This document shows positions 41,447-49,857 of a DNA stretch of 64,000 bases, one piece after another. Below the pieces are notes generated by a model. The model had not been told where the DNA came from and ran no database searches. It saw only the letters and a list, made by a program, of their open reading frames with translations. The stretch is from Bacillota bacterium (lineage in GTDB: Bacteria > Bacillota > Clostridia > Lachnospirales > Lachnospiraceae): assembly GCA_023407575.1 (NCBI GenBank), contig JAEYLX010000051.1, positions 85,919-149,918 of the forward strand, given 5' to 3'. The stretch's first letter is position 1. Every line of letters begins with the position of its first letter. Both the position numbers and the translations under genes were made by a program.

Positions 41447-43489
41447 ATGAAAAACCTTCAACTGCGAACTCATTACTTAATAAAAATATTGCCTGTTACA
41501 ATCTTCTTAATTATGATAGTTATTACTCTGTCAGCCTGTCAAACAAAATCGCAACCTCTTGACTCCAAGGCCGATACCACGAACCCACAGATCTCATCTC
41601 CTCCCTCTGCATTACAGGAAAACGAACCAAACGTGGATTCCTCTGAACTTACACCGTCTATGATAAATCCAAGTGGTAATACCATTACAACTAGATTTCT
41701 TTTACCAGAAGGTTATACTCGTTTAGAAGCTGGCAATAGTGAATTCTCTTCTTATTTAACCACATTGTCTTTAAAACCGGCTGACAGTGACGTTTTATTG
41801 TACGATGGAACAGAAAAACCGGGTCAAGACTCTCATATGGCTATCTTTGATTTGGATATTGGAGACCGGGACCTTCAGCAGTGTGCTGATTCAGCAATTC
41901 GCATTTATGCCGAGTATTACTGGTCCATTGGTGCTTATGATAAAATAGCTTTTCACTTAACCAGTGGATTTCTTATGGAGTATACAAAATGGAGAGAAGG
42001 TATGCGTCTGGTTGTCGAAGGCAACGACGTCTCCTGGTCTAAAAAGGAAACCTATGATAATTCCTATGAGGAATTTCGTAACTACTTAAACATGGTATTT
42101 GCTTACGCTGGAACCTTATCCTTGTCCCAGGAAAGCAGTACAATCTCATTAAAGGAAGCTCTTCCTGGTGACATGTTCTTGGAGGGTGGCAGCCCTGGCC
42201 ATTGTATTATGATTGTGGATGTTGCTGTAGATAGTGACGGCAATAAATGCTTTCTTCTCGCACAAGGTTATATGCCAGCTCAGGAATTTCACATTATTAA
42301 AAACCCGTTACACGAGGATGATCCCTGGTATTATACCAATGAAATAACCTATCCTTTTGAAACCCCATCCTGGAGCTTTGGCGATAATTCTCTTGTTCGA
42401 TGGAATAACCTTGTTCTAAATTCATCTCAAAGCTCACTTACCGTTGATGACACCTCCAGTCTGACCCTACTTGCCGTTGGTGACAACCTGATTCATATTC
42501 AAGTCATAGAGAGCGGTGAACAGGAGGATGGAACCTATAATTATGACCATCTTTATACTAATTTAAAGGATGAAATCTCTGAAGCAGATATTGCTATTAT
42601 TAATCAGGAAACCATACTGGGCGGAGATCAATTTCCCTATTCAGGATATCCTAACTTTAATTCTCCCGAAGAAATTGGTGACGCAGTAATCAATGCAGGC
42701 TTTGATGTAGTTTTACAAGCCACCAACCATACCATGGACATGGGTCTTAACGGTGTTCTTAATACCTTTGATTTTTGGGACAGGCATCCTGAAATTACGG
42801 TACTGGGCATTAACAAGTCTGCCGAAGAAAGAGAACAGATTAAAATAGTAGAGAAAAATGGTATAAAGCTGGCAATGCTTAATTACACCTTTAGTTTGAA
42901 CGGTTATTCCGTACCAAAGGATATGCCCTATCTGGTAAATATGCTGGATAAGGAAAAGATGGCTAAAGATATTGAAAAAGCAGAACAACTTGCAGACTTT
43001 ACCATTGTATTTCCTCATTGGGGTACGGAATATGTCTATGAACCTACAAATGCTCAAGAGAGCCTCACTACCTTTTTCTATGAACAAGGAGTAGATCTTG
43101 TAATTGGTACTCATCCACATGTTCTTGAGCCGGTAGAATGGATTGAAGATACTCCCGAGCACAAAATGTTAGTTTATTACTCTCTTGGTAATTTTATTTC
43201 TTACCAACGGGAAGCCCCTAGAATGCTTGGTGGAATTGCTAATATTACCATAACTAAGGATGATGAGGGCACCTATATTAGTGATTCCTCAATTACTCCT
43301 ATTGTAACCCATTATGAAAATGGTCCCTCAGATTACCATTATACCTTATATGAACTTGATGATTACAGTGAAGCACTTGCTAAGATTCATGGTGTATCCG
43401 ACCTTGCTCAGAATGGCCCCATTACATATCAAAACACTTTAGCGCTAGCAAAAGAGGTTCTTGGTTCCTGGTATCCAATAAAAGAATAA
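41447..43489 (+). CDS. DUF4846-CapA fusion lipoprotein
   Basis: 680 residues from the ATG at 41447 (GAAAGGA site; a GTG five codons earlier sits on top of that site). Signal peptide with lipobox LSAC. Residues about 60-325 match DUF4846 (NTITTRFLLPEGYTRLE, PGHCIMIVDVAVDSDG). Residues about 335-660 are a CapA/PgsA-type metallophosphatase domain: LLAVGDNLIH, NQETILGG, ATNHTMDMG, FPHWGTEY, GTHPHVLEP. CapA domains are tied to poly-gamma-glutamate or wall polymer handling; here no pgs or cap genes are near. The exact role is unknown. Confidence 0.85.
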   Translation: MKNLQLRTHYLIKILPVTIFLIMIVITLSACQTKSQPLDSKADTTNPQISSPPSALQENEPNVDSSELTPSMINPSGNTITTRFLLPEGYTRLEAGNSEFSSYLTTLSLKPADSDVLLYDGTEKPGQDSHMAIFDLDIGDRDLQQCADSAIRIYAEYYWSIGAYDKIAFHLTSGFLMEYTKWREGMRLVVEGNDVSWSKKETYDNSYEEFRNYLNMVFAYAGTLSLSQESSTISLKEALPGDMFLEGGSPGHCIMIVDVAVDSDGNKCFLLAQGYMPAQEFHIIKNPLHEDDPWYYTNEITYPFETPSWSFGDNSLVRWNNLVLNSSQSSLTVDDTSSLTLLAVGDNLIHIQVIESGEQEDGTYNYDHLYTNLKDEISEADIAIINQETILGGDQFPYSGYPNFNSPEEIGDAVINAGFDVVLQATNHTMDMGLNGVLNTFDFWDRHPEITVLGINKSAEEREQIKIVEKNGIKLAMLNYTFSLNGYSVPKDMPYLVNMLDKEKMAKDIEKAEQLADFTIVFPHWGTEYVYEPTNAQESLTTFFYEQGVDLVIGTHPHVLEPVEWIEDTPEHKMLVYYSLGNFISYQREAPRMLGGIANITITKDDEGTYISDSSITPIVTHYENGPSDYHYTLYELDDYSEALAKIHGVSDLAQNGPITYQNTLALAKEVLGSWYPIKE

Positions 43490-43516
43490 CGTATTCGTAA
43501 AGCTAGCACTTCCTAG

Positions 43517-43590
43517 AAATAAAAAACAAGGTTGGCCAAAAAGGTACATCCCTCTGGATATACGTTTTAGTCAACCTTGCTTTTTTATTT
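43517..43590 (+). terminator. terminator of the CapA fusion gene
   Basis: AAATAAAAAACAAGGTTG pairs with CAACCTTGCTTTTTTATTT across a 38-base loop; the right arm is itself a T-run. From here to 43946 the sequence is AT-rich and I see no gene. Confidence 0.7.
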
Positions 43591-43946
43591 CTCTACCCTC
43601 TCGCTTCCCCAACTTCATTCCTCTGGGTAATACCTTCTCCAGTACTAACCTTAAATAGAGTATCAAATTTTAGTCAATATGTCAATAGTATTTGTTTAGA
43701 TTCGCTTTATTACTGTCATTATGCATAAAAAACTGTTAGACATATTTCGCCATCTTCCCTCTAATAGTGTTTTTATGTCCATGGTAACTATATCTAGTAA
43801 TACTAATTCGTATAATAAATATATTATTAGACATGTTTTATAAACCAATTCACTCCTTGCCATCTTTTTGGCATTCCCTACTTGATAAACTCATAAAAAT
43901 CATTTATCCTTACATTGATACTGTGAGCTTAGAAGGTGTGTATAAT

Positions 43947-44699
43947 ATGGACAAGGATCTATTTTTAAGAATATGTGATGATGTCATTGGACAATGTCAG
44001 GGTATGAATGGCATTGGGACCTTAGCCGAAAAAACAGTACATTCTGTTTTAAAAAGCTATTATTCTCCTGATACGCTAAACCATGAAGTTAAAATAGGTG
44101 GTTTTGTGGCGGACATCTGCACTGGTAATGAAATTCTTGAGATACAGACTAGAAATTTTGATAAGCTTAGAAGAAAATTAACAGCATACTTAGCTTTAAC
44201 CTCGGTTACAATTGTATATCCTATCCACAACATTAAATATTTACGATGGGTTAATCCACAGACCGGTGAAATTAGTCCACCGAGGAAATCTCCGAAAAAA
44301 GGTTCTCCTTATTCTATTTTCCCAGAATTATATCGCATAAAAGATTTTTTACTTCATCCAAATCTTAAATTCAAAATAGTTATGCTGGATTTAGAAGAAT
44401 ATCGATTTTTGGATGGTTGGAGCCAGGATAAAAAGAAGGGCTCCAGTCGATGTGATCGAATACCCACAGAACTAATCAATGAAATAACAATCGATAATCT
44501 TACTTCCTATCAGTTGCTTATTCCTGAGACTCTTAATTCTACCTTTACCTCGAGGGATTATAAATCTGCATCTGGTTTATCACTAAAACAGGCTCAAACA
44601 GCTCTACTTGTTCTTTATTATGTTGGTGCTGTTGAACGAATAGGGAAAAAGGGAAATACTCATATTTATAGGAGAACCAATGACCTGCTTAAAACATAA
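43947..44699 (+). CDS. hypothetical protein with nuclease-like fold and C-terminal winged helix
   Basis: 250 residues from the ATG at 43947 (AAGGTG upstream); the frame is open from 43833 but that part looks untranslated. The first 110 residues read like a PD-(D/E)xK core: a helix with AEKTVHSVLKSYY, then HEVKIGGFVADICTGNEILEIQTRNF, with D and E-I-Q in the places of the catalytic residues, then LTSVTIVYPI. The last 60 residues (SGLSLKQAQTALLVLYYVGAVERIG) look like a winged helix. No family name is certain. An S1-domain gene follows 42 bases later. Confidence 0.6.
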   Translation: MDKDLFLRICDDVIGQCQGMNGIGTLAEKTVHSVLKSYYSPDTLNHEVKIGGFVADICTGNEILEIQTRNFDKLRRKLTAYLALTSVTIVYPIHNIKYLRWVNPQTGEISPPRKSPKKGSPYSIFPELYRIKDFLLHPNLKFKIVMLDLEEYRFLDGWSQDKKKGSSRCDRIPTELINEITIDNLTSYQLLIPETLNSTFTSRDYKSASGLSLKQAQTALLVLYYVGAVERIGKKGNTHIYRRTNDLLKT

Positions 44700-44741
44700 C
44701 ATTGTACTTATTATTTATTAAAAAATATATAGGAGGAATTA

Positions 44742-45743
44742 ATGATGAACGACGAACTTAATCTTACAGAGGAAACCACGCTACAAAACCCAGTTACCAC
44801 CGATCTTAATGATAATGTCTCCGAGGAAATAATAGAGGCTATTCCCTCCATGGATGATTTCAAAGAAGAAATTGCCAGGTCTTTCAAAAAAATAAACGAA
44901 GGTGATATATTAAAGGGTACTGTTATTGGAATATCTGAAGCAGAAGTTACTCTTGACCTTGGTTATTATACCGAAGGAATTATCAAGTTAGAGGAGCTTA
45001 GTAATGATCCTGGCTTTTCCATAAAGGCTGATGTTACCCTTGGAGAAGAGATATCCGCAACCGTTGTACGTGAAGATGATGGGCATGGACATATACTTCT
45101 TTCGAGAAAAAGAGCCGATGATATTCTTGCTTGGGATCATCTAATTGAAGCAATGAATGCTAAGAAAATTTGCCGTGTAAAAATCTCACAAGCAGTGAAT
45201 GCTGGTGTTGTAACATATTTATATGGAATGCGTGCCTTTATTCCTGCCTCACAGCTTTCCTTGACCTATGTGGAGGACCTGGATGCTTGGGTTGGCAAAG
45301 AGCTTGACGTGGTTGTTATCACTGCAAATGCAGAAGATAAGAAGCTTGTATTATCTGGAAAAGAAGTGGAAAGAGATCTTGAGCTCAAGGAAAGAAAAGG
45401 TAAAGTCTCACGTCTTCAGGTTGGTATCGTAACTACCGGTACGGTAGAAAAAATAACAACTTACGGTGCATTTGTTAACATTGGAGAAGGCTTATCTGGC
45501 CTTTTACACATTTCACAGATTTGTGATAAGAGAATAAAGACACCAACCGAAGTAATTAAAGAAGGCCAAACTATAACGGTAAAAGTACTTGAAGTAAAAG
45601 ACGGCAAAATAAGTCTTAGTATGAAGGCTGTAGAAGATAAAGAAGACGTTATTGAAGATGTGGAGGAAGCTTCAGCTTCTTATACTACTGGAGAAGAAGC
45701 TACCACTGGACTTGCAGCACTTTTAAAAAATATTAAATTGTAA
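44742..45743 (+). CDS. S1 RNA-binding domain protein (ribosomal protein S1-like)
   Basis: 333 residues with an acidic N-terminus and three S1 domains: about 55-130 (GDILKGTVIGISEAEVTLDLG), 138-205 (GVVTYLYGMRAFIPASQL) and 218-295 (GTVEKITTYGAFVNIGEGLSGLLHIS). Short RpsA-like proteins of this kind are usual in Firmicutes, which lack a full six-domain S1; they may help mRNA binding to ribosomes. Start after AGGAGGAATTA. Confidence 0.85.
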   Translation: MMNDELNLTEETTLQNPVTTDLNDNVSEEIIEAIPSMDDFKEEIARSFKKINEGDILKGTVIGISEAEVTLDLGYYTEGIIKLEELSNDPGFSIKADVTLGEEISATVVREDDGHGHILLSRKRADDILAWDHLIEAMNAKKICRVKISQAVNAGVVTYLYGMRAFIPASQLSLTYVEDLDAWVGKELDVVVITANAEDKKLVLSGKEVERDLELKERKGKVSRLQVGIVTTGTVEKITTYGAFVNIGEGLSGLLHISQICDKRIKTPTEVIKEGQTITVKVLEVKDGKISLSMKAVEDKEDVIEDVEEASASYTTGEEATTGLAALLKNIKL

Positions 45744-45776
45744 CAAATGGTTAATTGTCAATATAATCTTACAAAA

Positions 45777-45814
45777 GGCTCTATAAGTTCCCGATATCAG
45801 GAACTTATAGAGCC
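45777..45814. terminator. terminator between the S1-domain gene and the convergent coiled-coil gene
   Basis: Perfect 15-bp stem GGCTCTATAAGTTCC with an 8-base loop. On the minus strand it is followed by TTTTGT, so it mainly serves the minus-strand pair. Confidence 0.8.
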
Positions 45815-45820
45815 TCAATA

Positions 45821-46426
45821 TTATAACCTAAATGGTAGTAAATCAAGATAGAATAAAACAGCAATTGTCATTGCGCAGATTCCAAAGATATTAAAAATAA
45901 CCATGAACCATAAGAGTCCGTGCCCTCTTCTAACTCGCTTGTCCAAATTATCAATGTTATTCAATAGCTCCGTCTGCATCACTTTATTTTGATAAAGAGT
46001 TTGTCTTTGCAACTCTAGTTGTAATTCATTTATACGGTTAACAACATTCCTATCCAGACCTTCCACATTTTTATCTAGCTCTCCAAAACTATGAACCAAT
46101 GCCTCCAGCCCTTTTTCCAATACCTCCAATTTATCCTTAGCAAAAGTGTCCGAATTCATTTCTTCAATTAACTGGGCTATTTTATCTCCTTGTTCCTTGA
46201 GAAACGTCATATCAAGAGCTGTCTGGACAACAGAAAGTTGATTATCTATTGTTCGCCTGTCATACCCCTCCAACTTGTTGGTATATTCCATCATAGTTCT
46301 TTTATAACTCTCTAAGGTATCTCGATATTCCGAAAGCTTTCTTTCATATTGTGCTGCAGATTCCGTCACACCACTTCTTCGTAAACTGACTTCCTTCTTT
46401 ACGGGTAGTCCGAATGTTAAATTCAT
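45821..46426 (-). CDS. coiled-coil protein with C-terminal membrane anchor
   Basis: 201 residues. Residues 25-160 are strongly helical with heptad-like spacing (YERKLSEYRDTLESYKRTMM, then LDKNVEGLDRNVVNRINELQ). A basic KRVRRGH precedes one membrane helix at about 172-194. No family recognised. It begins 17 bases after the alarmone synthetase gene and is likely co-made with it. It could tether or tune that enzyme; inference only. Start has an AAAGGAGAGG site. Confidence 0.7.
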   Translation of the reverse strand: MNLTFGLPVKKEVSLRRSGVTESAAQYERKLSEYRDTLESYKRTMMEYTNKLEGYDRRTIDNQLSVVQTALDMTFLKEQGDKIAQLIEEMNSDTFAKDKLEVLEKGLEALVHSFGELDKNVEGLDRNVVNRINELQLELQRQTLYQNKVMQTELLNNIDNLDKRVRRGHGLLWFMVIFNIFGICAMTIAVLFYLDLLPFRL

Positions 46427-46443
46427 ACGTACCTCTCCTTTGC

Positions 46444-47271
46444 TTAAGTACGAAAACCGAACATCATTCGCTTTCTCCCTGATTTTTTTGTCTCGGTTTT
46501 CTTTTCTATCGTTTTCTCAACAACTTGCTCTGTAATTATTTGCTCTTCTTCCGTAATAATCGTTCCGAAAGCTTCAGCTACAATGGAGGAATACGTTTCC
46601 GTTATCTCCCCATGCATCTCCTCAATACGATCTTTACTAAAAATTTTTATTTCTTCATTTAAGCTTAGCATTTTTTGATCAAGATATGCAACAATATCTG
46701 AACATTCTTTTAATTCTTTACTAATATGCTCTGGAGCATTACCTTCAAATTTATAATATATTTTGTGTTCTAGGCTCGCCCAGAAATCCATAGCAATCGT
46801 TCTTATTTGAATTTCCACTTTAGTTTCTACGGTTCTATCCGATAAGTAAACTGGAATGGATATAATCATGTGATAGCTTGTATAACCATTGCTCTTGGGA
46901 CACATAATATAATCCTTAACCTTCAACACCTTAACATCACTCTGATTTGCTACTAAATCGGCGATACGATAAATATCAGAAGTAAAGGAGCAGATAATTC
47001 GAATCCCCGCCACATCATTTACATATTTAACAATATTTTCAACACTAAGATCTCGGCCACTATGCCGTAACTTCTTTACTATGCTTTGTGGTGATTTAAG
47101 TCTAGAAGTAATATGTTCAATTGGGTTATATTGGTGTGCCCTTTTAAATTCATTATTTAATATTTCAAGTTTTGTATTAATTTCTTTTAAAGCCGCATCA
47201 TAAAGTAGCAGAGCATTACCCCACTCCTCTGCTTCATCATAAAATATTGGAAGGTCCATCTCATCGTCCAT
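46444..47271 (-). CDS. GTP pyrophosphokinase family small alarmone synthetase
   Basis: 275 residues. The synthetase core is at about residues 55-190: RLKSPQSIVKKLRH, DVAGIRIICSF, SNGYTSYHMIISIP and VEIQIRTIAMDFWASLEHKI. There is no hydrolase or TGS domain, so it is a RelP/RelQ-type synthetase that makes (p)ppGpp. The C-terminal 80 residues are helical and end in a basic tail. The ribosome site AAGG abuts the first ATG; the next in-frame ATG (47259) may be the true start. Confidence 0.88.
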   Translation of the reverse strand: MDDEMDLPIFYDEAEEWGNALLLYDAALKEINTKLEILNNEFKRAHQYNPIEHITSRLKSPQSIVKKLRHSGRDLSVENIVKYVNDVAGIRIICSFTSDIYRIADLVANQSDVKVLKVKDYIMCPKSNGYTSYHMIISIPVYLSDRTVETKVEIQIRTIAMDFWASLEHKIYYKFEGNAPEHISKELKECSDIVAYLDQKMLSLNEEIKIFSKDRIEEMHGEITETYSSIVAEAFGTIITEEEQIITEQVVEKTIEKKTETKKSGRKRMMFGFRT

Positions 47272-47605
47272 CCTTTTTAATATATAGTTTATCTCATCGT
47301 GTCATTTTCATATAAATAAAATTATAGTAATCTCTTCTACAATATTTGCTTTAGTGATTTAAAGTAAATTAGTTATTATTGTAGAATAAGAAACAATTTA
47401 ATGTTTCAAGTATAATTACAGTATAACATATAAATATGAACAATTCTTGAAGGTTTTGAAAACTTAATTAAAAATTAAGAAAATACATATGTCTTTAATA
47501 AAAAGACATATGTATGAAATTAGTATGTCATATTTCATATATTTCATCTTTTTGTGTCTATTTTTGGATTAGTTTAAATATTTTTAAATTTTTGGTAAAA
47601 ATACA

Positions 47606-47635
47606 TTGACAAGACAAGTTCCCTAAAGCTATAAT
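47606..47635 (+). promoter_or_regulatory. sigma-A promoter of the attenuated ABC exporter operon
   Basis: TTGACA (47606-47611), 18 bases, TATAAT (47630-47635); both hexamers perfect. Region 47272-47605 upstream is AT-rich, with no gene. Confidence 0.75.
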
Positions 47636-47657
47636 GTTGGAAGACTATTACAGAAAG

Positions 47658-47855
47658 TGAGGTAAACACATGTTGTTAAGAATTAAAAACTCCGGCAATA
47701 CAATTGAACAGAATGTTATATGTGGTATTACCTCATGGATTCGAATTTATTAAGTTGTAATTACTCCCTTTCCTGTATGCTGCTGCCAGGACTTGGAAGA
47801 AATTATACTCATATTTGACGTCTATGCCGAGGTATAACCATGCCGCGGCTTTTTT
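47658..47855 (+). promoter_or_regulatory. ribosome-mediated transcription attenuator
   Basis: TGAGGTAA (47658-47665, the leader's ribosome site) can pair with TTACCTCA (47728-47735, inside the leader frame). TACCTC of the latter can instead pair with GAGGTA (47829-47834) in the left arm of the terminator. The terminator is GCCG-a-GGTAT-AACC-ATGCC-g-CGGC (47826-47849) plus T6. A stalled ribosome would free TTACCTCA to break the terminator. Confidence 0.65.
47670..47753 (+). CDS. BmrB-like leader peptide
   Basis: 27 codons, MLLRIKNSGNTIEQNVICG then ITSWIRIY, with a GTGAGG site 8 bases upstream and a consensus promoter just before. It is the only frame with a proper start between promoter and attenuator. 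In Bacillus subtilis, bmrB is such a leader peptide ahead of bmrC-bmrD, where ribosome stalling by antibiotics prevents early termination. The layout here is the same; the peptide sequence itself was not compared. Confidence 0.65.
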   Translation: MLLRIKNSGNTIEQNVICGITSWIRIY

Positions 47856-48024
47856 ATTGCAAAAAAATGAGAATTTAACCACTCGTTGCTTGGTTGTTCT
47901 TTCTCTTTGCTAAAAAATAGGGCGGCAAAAGCTTAATCGCGTTGAGTTAAATTAATTCAAACCATGAGAAAATACCATAGTAACATCTGATACTTAAGCA
48001 ACAAACATTGGGAGCATCGAGGGA

Positions 48025-49857
48025 ATGCAGAATTGGAGGAATATGAAGTTATCAAAATATATTATAAAACATTGGTATATCTATTTAGCTGCTGTTGTGT
48101 GTATCGTGATTGCAGTATCACTTGATATGCTATCACCACAAGTAACACAGCGTGTTATAGATAATGTTATTGTAGGCGGAGACCTAGAACTCTTTCCTAA
48201 ATTACTTATACTTATTTTTATCATTGGGCTAGGAAGAATGATCTTTCAGTATGTAAAGGAATTAATCTTTGACTTAATCAGCTCAAAAATTGCTGTTGAC
48301 ATTAGAAGAGATCTTTTTAAACATATTCAAAGCCTATCGTTAAATTTCTTCGAAAAGAACAATACCGGCGAGTTAATGTCTCGTGTTAAAGATGACGTAG
48401 ACCGTATCTGGGGTGGAATTGGTTTTGTTGGAATGCTATTAATCGAAATAGTTATTCACACAAGTATTGTACTTTATTGTATGTACAGTATCAGCCCTAC
48501 CCTTGCTATAATTCCAACTATAGTCTTACCTTTTATGGGAGCACTTGCTATTTTCATGGAGAGGAAGCTGGATAAGGTTTATGAAGAAATTAGTGAAGAG
48601 AATTCAAAATTAAATCTAGTAGCACAAGAAAACTTATCCGGTGTTAGAACGGTGAAAGCTTTTGCCAGGGAAAAACATGAGATTAAGAAGTTTTTATCTC
48701 ATAACAAGAAATATTATGATCTAAATATGCAACAATCTAGAGTTTTTATTAAGTATTTTCCTTATTTTCAATTTGTAACAAAACTTTTACCTTTAGTTGC
48801 AATTATATTTGGTGGTTTTCAAGTAATTGAAGGTAAATTAACTCTTGGTCAATTAGGCGCATTCACTGAATATTCCATGAATATTGTATGGCCTATGGAA
48901 ATGCTAGGCTGGTTATCCAATGAATTTGCTGCAGCAATAGCTTCTGGTAAGAGACTTAAAAAAATCCATGCAGAGGAACCAATGATTAAGGATTCCTTAC
49001 AGCCTACCGTTCTTGATGAGGTTCGTGGCTCAGTTGCGTTTCATAACGTCTCTCTTTCACTTTCAGAGAAGGCCATACTATCAAACATCAGCTTTGAACT
49101 AAAGCCAGGAAAAACAATTGGTATAATGGGGGCAACAGGAACAGGTAAGAGCTCCATTATTAATTTACTGCAACGGTTCTATGATGCAAGTGAAGGTGAA
49201 ATTAAACTGGATGGTGTAAATATAAAAGACCTTTCCTTAAAACAGCTTCGACAAAGTATTTCATTAGTAATGCAGGATGTATTCCTTTTCTCAGACAGTA
49301 TCAGTGAAAATGTTAAATTGGGTAAAAAGAACTTCCTTAATCAAGAGGAAATTATAGAAGCAGCCGCTAGTGCCCAGGCAAAGGACTTTATTGAGAAGAT
49401 GGAAGAACAGTATGAAACCATCATTGGTGAACGAGGTGTAGGTCTGTCCGGTGGTCAGAAGCAGAGAATCAGTATAGCCAGAGCCCTTGCGAAGAAGACA
49501 CCTATCCTGGTACTTGATGACTCTACCTCAGCTCTTGATATGGAAACTGAGCTTATGATACAAAGAGCCTTAACTCAATTAGTTGCTACCAAGATTATTA
49601 TTGCTCATCGTATCTCAGCTGTTCGTAATGCAGATGAAATTATTATTCTCGAAGAGGGAAAAATTGTGGAACGAGGAACCCACGAGACATTATTAATGCA
49701 AAAGGGTTACTATTATAAAACTTATCAGGCACAGTATGGGGATTACTCTGTTCTAGGCAAGGAGAATCTCCAGAGTGAGACTCTCCCTCAAGAAACACAA
49801 GAACAGGAAACTCCTGCAACTGAAGCAATTGAAAGGAGAGTGACAGCATGGCAGTAA
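48025..49857 (+). CDS. heterodimeric ABC multidrug exporter, subunit 1 (BmrC/YheI-like)
   Basis: 610 residues: six membrane helices to about residue 320, then the ATPase. Walker A GATGTGKSSI and a full LSGGQKQ signature are present, but Walker B reads ILVLDDSTSALD, with Asp in place of the catalytic Glu. So its own ATP site is the degenerate one. A 30-residue Glu/Thr-rich tail follows. The gene overlaps the next by 10 bases. A second start at codon 7 (GGAGGAAT) is possible. Expression is probably induced through the attenuator upstream. Confidence 0.88.
   Translation: MQNWRNMKLSKYIIKHWYIYLAAVVCIVIAVSLDMLSPQVTQRVIDNVIVGGDLELFPKLLILIFIIGLGRMIFQYVKELIFDLISSKIAVDIRRDLFKHIQSLSLNFFEKNNTGELMSRVKDDVDRIWGGIGFVGMLLIEIVIHTSIVLYCMYSISPTLAIIPTIVLPFMGALAIFMERKLDKVYEEISEENSKLNLVAQENLSGVRTVKAFAREKHEIKKFLSHNKKYYDLNMQQSRVFIKYFPYFQFVTKLLPLVAIIFGGFQVIEGKLTLGQLGAFTEYSMNIVWPMEMLGWLSNEFAAAIASGKRLKKIHAEEPMIKDSLQPTVLDEVRGSVAFHNVSLSLSEKAILSNISFELKPGKTIGIMGATGTGKSSIINLLQRFYDASEGEIKLDGVNIKDLSLKQLRQSISLVMQDVFLFSDSISENVKLGKKNFLNQEEIIEAAASAQAKDFIEKMEEQYETIIGERGVGLSGGQKQRISIARALAKKTPILVLDDSTSALDMETELMIQRALTQLVATKIIIAHRISAVRNADEIIILEEGKIVERGTHETLLMQKGYYYKTYQAQYGDYSVLGKENLQSETLPQETQEQETPATEAIERRVTAWQ

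Noticed and set aside
42713..43162. Minus-strand 149-codon frame opposite the CapA fusion
   Set aside because: It is a shadow of the CapA domain and has no start signals.
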